Part shown: positions 19,074 through 26,614 of the stretch, piece by piece
How positions within the stretch are numbered: position 1 is the first letter of the stretch
Layout: every line of letters begins with the position of its first letter
Source: Suillus spraguei
Lineage: Eukaryota > Basidiomycota > Agaricomycetes > Boletales > Suillaceae
DNA length: 26,614 bases
Direction of reading: 5' to 3'
Assembly (NCBI GenBank): GCA_016800925.1
Contig: JABCPU010000787.1
Location: 1 to 26,614 of the forward strand
The notes under the pieces: generated by a model
Told to the model about the DNA's origin: nothing
The model's database searches: none
What the model saw: the letters and a program-made list of their open reading frames with translations, nothing else
Program-made: the position numbers and the translations under genes

Positions 19074-21518
19074 TCAATGTTCTCTAGTTTTGATCCAGAC
19101 CTCAACACAGTTCTCAGAGGAAGGAAATGCTCCCCAACCGTCATGGTCAATTGAAACAGTTCGTGTGTCGTCAAACAAGCTGCGGAACGTTGCTCCTTGG
19201 TGCTAGAGAATACGAGAGATGAGCAGACATTATTGCTATAATTCATAATGGATACGTACTAAACCAACGTTCATTCGGACTTTGGACATACTTGGGTCCA
19301 GCCTCGGGGAAGTGATTAACAGATAAGCATGTGCAAAAGACACGAATAGACTCACAGCAAGTCATTACTGAGCACAACTGCACACCCAGCGTGATCGGAA
19401 TCGCCCATGCGCACGAACCCAATGCAGTTTCTGTGCTCAAAGTAATCCACCATAGGTCCATATGCGAACGATTTCCGTGCAAGGAGTAACTGTTTCAGAG
19501 TGCGGGAAGTGCCCTCATCAAAGCACTCATCATTGGGATACAGGTCACCATAGAAAACACATCTGCCACGACATTCGTGTCAGGGCTGGTGTTTTAGCGA
19601 GATGGAACATACGGATATCCGTGACATCGCAGTAGGATGAGAGCGTACGCTTGAGCCTTGAAATTAGTGTCCACCTAATTGAAATCACTCGAAGTCCACC
19701 AAAGAAATAATTACGAACTGCTTACCCAGCTTTCCAGAGACTGGCCGACTTGCTGGAACAATCATTGGCCAAGTCATGTGTGGTTATCAAACGCTTGCTT
19801 ACCGTGCTATCGCAAGAAAAAGTTATTCATAGAACAGTATGTATCTGGCGCTAGCACTCACTCGTGATTGTCAACAAAAGTAACAGCATCTCCTGGCCTC
19901 AATTTTACCAGAGAACCTTCAAAAATGGTCCTCAAGTCGTATGAAGCACCTGCTTTGCTTGCTCTATGAAAGTTCTCGTGTAGGGGAACGTCGAAAAAGG
20001 AGGTCTGCTACCATTAACCCCGAGTCAGTCATGTCATGGAGATGCACACCTGGCCATGAAACGCCCGAATATATGGGGTTATATATCGCAAGCTGTTCTC
20101 GCTCAGAGGCCTGGAAATCATGGAATCCAGGATGGACCTACTTCGCTGACCAAAATTCTGAAACTGCAAACAATCGCTTCCTGGTTGGGTGGTCCCGAGT
20201 TCTTTTGATCTTCAACAGTAAAGTAGCTCCGTCACCAGGTGAATCAAGTAAACAAAAAACACCCCCTTACAAACTCAAGAAGGAACTTGCGGTCCATGTG
20301 TTTGATGGCGTCCAGCCTAAAGCCGCAGGCACCTGTGGTCTAGAACAATCTCAAAAAATTGTATAAGAAATTATGCAGACAAGACGCACGTCAAGGATCC
20401 ACGAGCCCCAGGAAAATAAATCACTTCGCACTTCAGGGTGACGGTGGTCAATCTATAGTTCCCGGATAGACGATTAGAATGGGCGCATCAATGAAAAGAC
20501 ACGACTGACATCGATGCCTAGGAGATAGTCATAATTTCCATTCTCAGTGTCCACCCACCTTGACCAACCTTGGTGTCTTTCTGAACAAATGCGAAATACA
20601 CCATTGGTTTGCGTGAGCTCATCCCAGTCCAGCCCTTGGATAATTTCAGTCATAAAAAGCAAGGAAAGTCCAACACGGACTGACCCGTAAAATGATTGAA
20701 ATTCCACTGCATGCTACTATACTGACTTATATGTTTATCTCCAGCTGATGAAATTACAATGTATGGAGTCACCTTCCCAAGCCGTCCAGAAAAATCAAAT
20801 GCAGTCCAGCCCTGTGGATGAGATTAAAAATGTCTACAGAACAGGGAAGGGGAATCATACCCTGACTGGTCTCTCCTCCTCAATATCCCGTAATCGATTT
20901 AATGGATCGACGCGTGCAGCACGAAAGTCCTCCATTCTGTCTGCACCGAGTTTGTGCTTATGTATCATGGTGAATGACTGAGCATGAGCGTAGACTCGTG
21001 ACATGTACACAATATCCTTACATTGAGAACTGCATCGATGATCACGTTGATACCGAATTGCCTTGCAACATCACAAGCTCTTAAAAGATCTTCCTTTGTT
21101 CCCCACCTCGTAGCCACGGAACCTTTCTGGTCGAATTCACCGATATCCCACTACATGAACGTCTGTATAGTGTTGGAACAAGTGTTACAAGACATCGTAC
21201 CAAGTCATAAGCATCATATCCGCGGCCCGTCTATAGCATTCGTAGTACAATGAGATTTTTGGACATATCATAAGGACTGCTGACTCTCACCGGTTCCATT
21301 GCTTTGTTCGGTGGAGGGAGCCAGGTTTGCGTGAACCCCAGTGCGGCCAAGTGCGGGGCTTCTTTCGCAAAATGTTCCCACCAGCTCATGTCTGGGTGCC
21401 GGGCATCCCAGGTGAAAAATTGTACCTTGAGAGATCCATTTTGAATGAGTATTTCGGCGTGCAAAATGCAACTGACCATCGTAGGATTCTGAGAGCTTCC
21501 ATCAGGCCCGAGTTGCAT
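19074..21518 (-). CDS. Alpha-amylase, GH13 (bacterial-type, GH13_5-like), 19 inferred exons
   Basis: Hydrolyses internal alpha-1,4-glucan bonds. Exons (high to low): 21518-21477, 21425-21291, 21230-21201, 21150-21022, 20956-20861, 20811-20773, 20721-20685, 20634-20510, 20452-20390, 20339-20271, 20209-20142, 20092-20050, 20004-19862, 19806-19803, 19752-19726, 19674-19613, 19562-19356, 19302-19260, 19202-19074; 1491 nt, 496 residues, all in frame. Landmarks: VQFFTWDARHPDMSWWEHF, TGRGYDAYDLWDIGEFDQKG, DAVLNH (region I), GNYDYLLGIDIDHRHP, GFRLDAIKH with nucleophile Asp242, AVSEFW with acid/base Glu273, FVDNHD with Asp340, QVGQSLESWVDTNFKAQAYA, YGDLYPNDECFDE, ENCVEVWIK. Length and motifs fit intact GH13_5 enzymes. 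No signal peptide follows the chosen Met (MQLGPDGSS), so a cytosolic enzyme is likely, as for other fungal GH13_5 members. A start further upstream cannot be excluded. It faces the sugar transporter tail to tail. Confidence 0.93.
19803..19806 (-). other. 4-nt micro-exon of the amylase
   Basis: Between introns 19807-19861 (55 nt, GTGAGT...GATAG) and 19753-19802 (50 nt, GTAAGC...TTCCAG) lies CACG. The preceding exon ends in GA, so the micro-exon completes GAC, the catalytic Asp of FVDNHD, and adds ACG (Thr). The next exon begins CAA (Gln), giving the family-conserved DNHDTQ. Any single-intron reading of this stretch loses the Asp-Thr and shifts the frame. Confidence 0.8.
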
Positions 21519-22526
21519 TGTTGGGAGGGATGGAGGTACCCATTTTAGAAGCAAACAATCAAACCAATACCTGAGCTGGCGGTAGATGAGGCTCGTCGAA
21601 AAGCACACAGAGTTCATGATATCAATTGGCCGTCCTCGCACATTGCACAACTCTAGTGACTAAACTTTTAAGGTGTAAGCTTGGTACCGCATCTTCCGAG
21701 GCCTATAAATCTCCTGGAAGCTGCACTTGAAATTTTTTACCGTTTACATGACCACCTCTCACCACTCACTCCAGGAAGCGTCCCGCTCACCGATGGAATG
21801 AGGGTTCCGTGATCTATCACAGGATGGTCTATAGGGGAAAGCCTCTTTAATCACTCTTATCACGAATATTCACGTTGAGAGGAGTTCATGATGTGGCGAC
21901 AAATTTCTTGCACACTTTATACTATGCTCATTGGCTGTATTCAATATAATGTTTGTAACTTTTCTCTGAGTTGATGTGAGTGCCAATTGGTCATGTGTAA
22001 TTGTAATTATTTCTTCCTTGAATGTGACAACACACTTGAACTTATTTGTGAGATGAACGTTGCAGTACGACACTCCATCGGCCCATCCCACTCAGGCTAT
22101 ACCTTTGTTATTCGGTATGGAATTGGCAAGGCGAATCCGCATAGAAGCTCTTGGGCTCAGAGCTTGAGTCATGAACCCCACGTGTGACCAGCACAATTGA
22201 GGAATTGAAGTAGCATTGTCGCCCACGGTGGTCCGGCATCGAGTTGGTGTACGGATCCCTCAGTTCTAGTGTTGTCGGCAGATCGGTGCCGTTCTGGTGT
22301 CATCCGTGATGGAAAACCTTGGAGAACCTGGCAGTTGCCAGTGACAGAAGTCCAACAGTTCCTGGGACTAAAACTGTTCTACCATGGTAAACCCAGGTTC
22401 TGGTGCGCAGTTCTCGTGACAAAATTCCCGACCAGTCGCTCTGCCCTCAACACTCGGACTCACAACTAACGCATAGTAATTCCCTATATAAAAATTGGAA
22501 CCTTTAATTCTCGAATTCCTACGACC
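21519..22526. other. Upstream region of the amylase, no gene seen
   Basis: About 1 kb without a recognisable gene. The amylase promoter should lie just above 21518. Short frames near 21870-22091 and 22269-22469 match nothing known to me and show no intron-linked continuation. Confidence 0.4.
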
Positions 22527-23281
22527 ATGGCTGATTTCGCTACTCCAGCACAAGTCAAAAGCCTCACATCGCACTAATCACTAGCGCAGCTTAGGGTATC
22601 GGACGCTCCATCACCCTGCGGCTCGCAGGGGACGGAGTTGACATCGCCATCCCAGACATAAAATTACAGCATTAGAAGCTTGACCCCATTGGGGCGAAGT
22701 GAAGACGCAAGGGAGGCGGTACATTATCTTGGGATGTCATGCTTACTAGGGATGAGCAAGTCGGGGCTGGTGCCACTGTCGAGTCTGACGAGGCTCGGAC
22801 TGGGAACGGAACGAGAAACGACGACTTGGTATTAGCTCAAAAGACTAAAGAACTATATTCGACGACGAGAGGTGTCAATATGATGATTTAGACGGAGAAT
22901 CAAAGGGAAACGTGTCTGAGGCGTGCACCGAGGAGTGATTGTGTATGTAAATAAAGGTATGAGTACGTACCATAATGACGTCCATAGTCATATCTTGACA
23001 GCCACTTAGCTTATGCATCCCGATGCTGATATAGTGTCCAGTGCAAGACTCCACTGAATAATTCGCGAAACAGTTAGGGCTTCCTGATGGCAAGACATTT
23101 ATTCAAAATATATGTATTATTGTTTCTCTGAAGTTTCCCAAGTCTTTCAATAGCTTTACAGTACCAAACGAACGCGGCGCTGCCGCGGATCAGAGCATTG
23201 GAAGACGTTGCGGGTATGGTGTTATTCCTCGGCGGGAATTATATCACCAGTGGAATGAACACCATTGATGGTGAAACATGA
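22527..23281 (+). pseudogene. Short-chain dehydrogenase/reductase relic
   Basis: Remains of an NAD(P)-dependent SDR. After ATG at 22527, and across a frameshift, the Rossmann start reads IALITSAA-stop-GIGRSITLRLAG then DGVDIAIPDIKLQ; the glycine motif TGxxxGIG is damaged (Ser for Gly and an in-frame TAG). EVKTQGRRYIILG follows in another frame. The C-terminal piece LEDVAGMVLFLGGNYITSG and INxxDG-like NTIDGE end at a TGA (23279-23281). The middle ~350 bp shows no Asn-Ser-Tyr-Lys active-site region and contains stops, so the catalytic core has been lost or replaced. The original substrate cannot be inferred. Confidence 0.7.
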
Positions 23282-23569
23282 ATAAATCGATCGTGTACTT
23301 CCAGCGCGAGAACTGCCGCATAAAATGTAACTTGTTTGAAAAATACCTTGAAGCCCAGAAATAAAACTCTTGAAATAATCATATCTTCACTTGCCTTCCT
23401 ACAAACAAGGTACGAGTCGTTGCGAGTTCATTTCAGCCCATACGAGTGTGACCAATAACCCGCCAGTCACCTCGAGTCTCCCATCAGGAAGGGTTCAAAA
23501 CCGAGTGTGACGTTCATCGATCATGTGAAAGACTTCAGTCAGCTGCCGTGCATCCACTTGGGACAGACT
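23282..23569. other. Spacer between SDR relic and coiled-coil gene
   Basis: No gene seen. It contains AT-rich sequence (AAATAAAACTCTTGAAATAA near 23360) and is the 3' flank of the reverse-strand coiled-coil gene. Confidence 0.4.
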
Positions 23570-25503
23570 TCATCCGCGAGTTTTGGTAAAACTTGGTCCT
23601 GTACTTGATGGATGTAATCGTCGCGGCGCATCTTTCACAGGCGACAGCTCGGTAGGGATTCCTAGGCCGATTCCATCCTGCGGGGGATTGAACCCCAAAG
23701 TTTCAGCGGACCATCAACTAGAGAAACGTATAACGCACCTGATCCCAGTGAAACACCGGGGGTTGTTGTTGTGTAGAAGGGAAGATGCCTACATTGAGCT
23801 TCCGTTTCTTCTTCTTAGGTGCCGGATCTTGATTGTCTTCTGCAGCACTATCTGCAGCCGCAGCAGTTACTTTTGATGTCTTTGCTTGCGACGATTCGGC
23901 AGCCTTCTTCTGGTTCTTTGATGCCTTCTCATTTGGCGCAGGGGCGTCCTTTTTTGTTCGCGCACGCTTTGCTTTCTCTGCTGCAGGTTTTTCATCGGCA
24001 CTGTCTTCCTGAGATGCCTTGCGTTTCCCTTTCGCTTTGGCGGAAGGTTCAATTAACTCAATAATGTCACTGTCAGCTGGCTTCGAGCGCTTGACTGGTT
24101 TGGGCTTGGGCTTGGGCTTGGGTTTCGGTCGAGTTTGATCAGCCCCTTCCTCTGATGCCAAAGGGATAGGAGGCGTCGTGTTGCTCTGAATTATCATGCG
24201 TTGAGATACGGCATAGGCACATGACAGTTTGCCCCACCTTTGGAGCTGCAGATGTTTTGAGCGCAGCAGTTAGCTGAGCCTTCAGATCTGATATCTCTTG
24301 CTCAAATTTTTCTGCTGCCTTTTTCGCATTTGTAGCCTCATCATCAGCCTGATTCCGGAGCGTTGTCAGTTCCCCGGCTTCTGTCTATAAACAAACAATC
24401 TCTTGAATATACAACGTGAAAGCTGGAGCAAAAATCTGACCTTCCACTCATGGAGGACTTCCTTAAGTTTAGTAGTGCGACCTTTCTCCTTCTCGAGCGC
24501 TTTGTCACGTTCTTGGATGACTACATTCACTTCTCTTAACTGAACCTCCAATTCGATGTTCTTCTTCCGCAATATCTCCAGGTCTGCATCATCACCTTTC
24601 TTCAAGCCCTGCCAATTGTCAAGTTGACGTTGTAACTTGGCATTATTATCATTATGATCCTCAAGCTCCCGCTCGAGTTGGGTCACCCTCGCTTGTAGGC
24701 CATCACGTTGTACAGTTATCCGGGAAAGTTTAGACGTATTTGTAACAGTAGCCGCGTCTGCGTCTGCTTGAGTTTCTCGTAGTCGGCGTAGTTCATCCTA
24801 CTGCAAAGTTAAACCATCAGTCACTCATGAGAAGATCGGCACTGAAGGAACAGACCTCGACGTCTTCACGTTGCTTATGAGCTGCTACAATTTCGTCCGA
24901 CTTCAGCTTCAACTCGGATGAAAGCGTTGCGTCTCTTGTTCGTAGTTCGAGGATAGTCTTCTGGTACTGTTGATCCCGAGATTTAAGCGAATACTCTGTT
25001 TGAGCCACTCGAGAGTCAAGATCTGCCTGGAGGTCCTCTATTTGACTCTCTAGTTCTGCTTCCCTAGCCTGAAAAATGGTAATCTTGTAGTCCCTTTGTA
25101 TACGCGCAAGCCTCTCGCGCCGCGCAACTTCGCGCTCCTTAAGCATTGCGATTCGTTCATCGTCCAAAGCGCATGCCGTCCTGAGATGAGCAATCCTATG
25201 GCACGCCTGCAAAGCATCACAACCAACATGCCACAACTTTTGCTCTGCTTTCCATTGTTGTTTTACAACATTGACAGCGTCCTTGGCGCGAGTTTGTTCA
25301 AGACTGAGATCATCGTTTAGCTTCTTGATGGTGTGTTCCAAATTCCGAGCCTTCTGCACTAGATTTTCTATGTGACCTTGCTGGGATGCGACCATTGCGT
25401 CGTGCGGAACGAAGGGAGCCACTGTTCGCACCGGAGTTGGTGCCCTCTTCGAATTGGGCTGTGGCATCGACTGTGCTAGTGACATTAGACCGAAATGACG
25501 CAT
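23570..25503 (-). CDS. Coiled-coil protein with Lys-rich C-terminal region, five exons
   Basis: Function not recognised. Inferred exons (high to low): 25503-24856, 24797-24441, 24384-24238, 24185-23739, 23677-23570; 1707 nt, about 568 residues. All four introns (52-61 nt) are GT-AG and keep frame. Residues ~45-380 are heptad-rich coiled coil (for example RDYKITIFQAREAELESQIE, LEVQLREVNVVIQERDKALE). A short invariant-looking stretch KLWHVGCDALQ sits within it. The part from ~385 is disordered and basic: (KP)n repeats, KRSKPADSDIIELIEPS, many Ala-Lys runs, PKKKKRKL that resembles a nuclear localisation signal, and the end DGIGLGIPTELSPVKDAP. A nuclear structural or chromatin/spindle-associated role is conceivable but inferred only from composition. 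Alternative starts are Met7 (25485) and Met13. It diverges from the GNAT gene across ~456 bp. Confidence 0.85.
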
Positions 25504-25959
25504 TTGAGGAGAAACGCTCTAACCAATGCTCGCCAAAAAGTATCAGATAAATGTTATTGAAAAGTTCCTGGTTATTAGTGAAGCTAAGGGGCGGTCAATC
25601 TTGCTCGTTTGAAAGTTAGTAAACTTGATAGTCACGGTGGTCAAACGGTAGTACAAACACATCATCTTGTGACATAATTGCAATATTAACTCATTGCCAG
25701 CGCTTTGTCTTTGCTCCCAGCTCACAAATATAACTTCACCTGTTGCTTGGTGCCAACGCAATCACACGTATTAAATCTCTCAGTGTCGTCCAAACTACGA
25801 ATAATGGGAATAGCTCAGTTGTCGGAAAATTCCTAAGTTCCCGTGTTGTTTGCTGTCACATTTCCGCGGACCGCACTTCCGGTTTCTTGTATCTCACTAA
25901 GTTAAGCCGACTTAGTATAAGAATGTATGTGCTCGGTGCTTCCCTGATTATCAGTTCAT
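25504..25959. promoter_or_regulatory. Shared upstream region of two divergent genes
   Basis: The coiled-coil gene starts leftward at 25503 and the GNAT gene rightward at 25960, so both promoters must lie here. No clear TATA box or named factor site was identified. A 72-codon reverse frame in it is not supported as a gene. Confidence 0.5.
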
Positions 25960-26614
25960 ATGGCGTATATCAATGCCTATCAACCCCCTCCTCCTGTGAA
26001 ACCTGCTTACGGACTTCATGGTCCTGTCCCCTATGACATCAACGTCGCCTTTCCGCTTGAATTTGCTCAGCTGGAGACCCCACGTCTGAAGCTAGTGCCG
26101 TTCATTCCATCCATTCACGCTGCAAAATATCATGCAGCAATCCCGGACCCTGTGCACTTTTACCGTTACTATCCCTTTCCCGGCATAGAAGATCCAGAGT
26201 CGTATCTGCTGTTCATGGATGCTTTTGTGCGCCAGAACCCGTACAGTGTCCTCTTTGCAATTATCGACAAGACAACCCCAGACCCGGACTATCCGGAGTG
26301 GGGAGGGAAGCTCGCAGGGACAATTGCACTCCTCAATTACTCACCGACGAACTTATCAGTGGAGATTGGGGTTCTGTGCGTTCTGCCCACGTTTCAGCGT
26401 ACACATGTCGCAACGCATGCAGTAGGAACACTCATCAAGTACTGTTTTACTACGCCCTGTACATCCCAGTCTGAATCTGGGTTGGGGTTGAGAAGAGCAC
26501 ATTGGTATGCGCATCCGGATAATGAGTCATCCCTGAGACTTGCTGCTCGCATGGGGCTCGAACGCGAAGGAACTTTGAGATGGGCATGGGTGTTGCCTAC
26601 GGGAAAGGTATTTG
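25960..26614 (+). CDS. GNAT-family N-acetyltransferase (cut by window end)
   Basis: Transfers an acetyl group from acetyl-CoA to an amine. It begins MAYINAYQPPPPVKPAYGLH with a Pro-rich leader, followed by the acetyltransferase fold: ETPRLKLVPFIPSIHAAKYH (beta1-alpha1), LAGTIALLNYSPTNLSVEIG (beta3-beta4), VLPTFQRTHVATHAV (acetyl-CoA pyrophosphate loop region, deviating from the usual Q/R-x-x-G-x-G/A because His replaces Gly), and HWYAHPDNESSLRLAARMGL then EGTLRWAWVLP (motif B, with Asn-x-x-Ser-x-x-x-Ala). It fits the RimJ/RimL-like (Acetyltransf_3) subgroup. No intron is needed in the 655 nt seen; the 3' end is missing. Substrate unknown. Confidence 0.9.
   Translation, partial: MAYINAYQPPPPVKPAYGLHGPVPYDINVAFPLEFAQLETPRLKLVPFIPSIHAAKYHAAIPDPVHFYRYYPFPGIEDPESYLLFMDAFVRQNPYSVLFAIIDKTTPDPDYPEWGGKLAGTIALLNYSPTNLSVEIGVLCVLPTFQRTHVATHAVGTLIKYCFTTPCTSQSESGLGLRRAHWYAHPDNESSLRLAARMGLEREGTLRWAWVLPTGKVF

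Noticed and set aside
19753..19861. A single 109-nt intron in the amylase instead of two introns and a micro-exon
   Set aside because: It would shift the frame and drop the conserved Asp-Thr of DNHDTQ; two introns of normal size give the exact family sequence.
23668..23700. GGTTCAATCCCCCGCAGG on the reverse strand resembling a tRNA T-arm
   Set aside because: No acceptor, D or anticodon arms fit around it; it is the 3' part of an intron of the coiled-coil gene.

Overview
The window looks like nuclear DNA of a filamentous basidiomycete, probably an Agaricomycete. Its protein-coding genes are cut by many ~45-65 nt GT-AG introns. The families are typical of that group: lactose-permease-like sugar transporter, bacterial-type (GH13_5-like) alpha-amylase, pogo/Fot-type DDE transposase, RecQ-like helicase relics and LTR remnants. 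This assignment is inferred from gene structure and family content; no marker gene fixes the species.

Layout. (1) 1-857 is the 3' part of an MFS sugar transporter, a near copy of the larger one at 15781-18241. (2) 1241-2456 is a decayed SF2/RecQ-like helicase, split by a 295-bp element with 49-50 bp perfect inverted ends and cut off by an LTR-like repeat (2457-3224). (3) 3520-13790 is a ~10 kb gene-free repeat island. It holds a GGGTGGGCYGA minisatellite on both edges in opposite orientations, a solo-LTR candidate inside the left minisatellite, 80-100 bp and ~170 bp tandem repeats, a TGTCA...TGACA LTR-like family, and a 1.17-kb element with 128-bp inverted ends. The satellite changes strand near 7815 and again near 10590. 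(4) 13801-14753 (-) is a broken pogo-like transposase. (5) 15781-18241 (+) is the sugar transporter with 18 inferred exons and one apparent frameshift in the first membrane segment. (6) 18353-18948 is a small transposon whose empty site is preserved in the first transporter copy. (7) 19074-21518 (-) is an apparently intact alpha-amylase of 496 residues in 19 inferred exons, one only 4 nt long. (8) 22527-23281 (+) is a short-chain dehydrogenase relic. (9) 23570-25503 (-) encodes a coiled-coil, Lys-rich protein, divergent from (10) a GNAT acetyltransferase at 25960 that runs off the window.

The transporter and amylase lie tail to tail and could both serve starch/oligosaccharide use, but no shared regulation can be read from the sequence. 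The live genes are on the right (amylase, coiled-coil protein, GNAT). The left two thirds is a mobile-element and satellite graveyard that separates two transporter copies probably once closer together. The most notable observations are the 4-nt micro-exon that supplies the last base of a catalytic Asp codon in the amylase, and a satellite that has incorporated exactly the first 100 bp of an LTR into a dimeric higher-order repeat.
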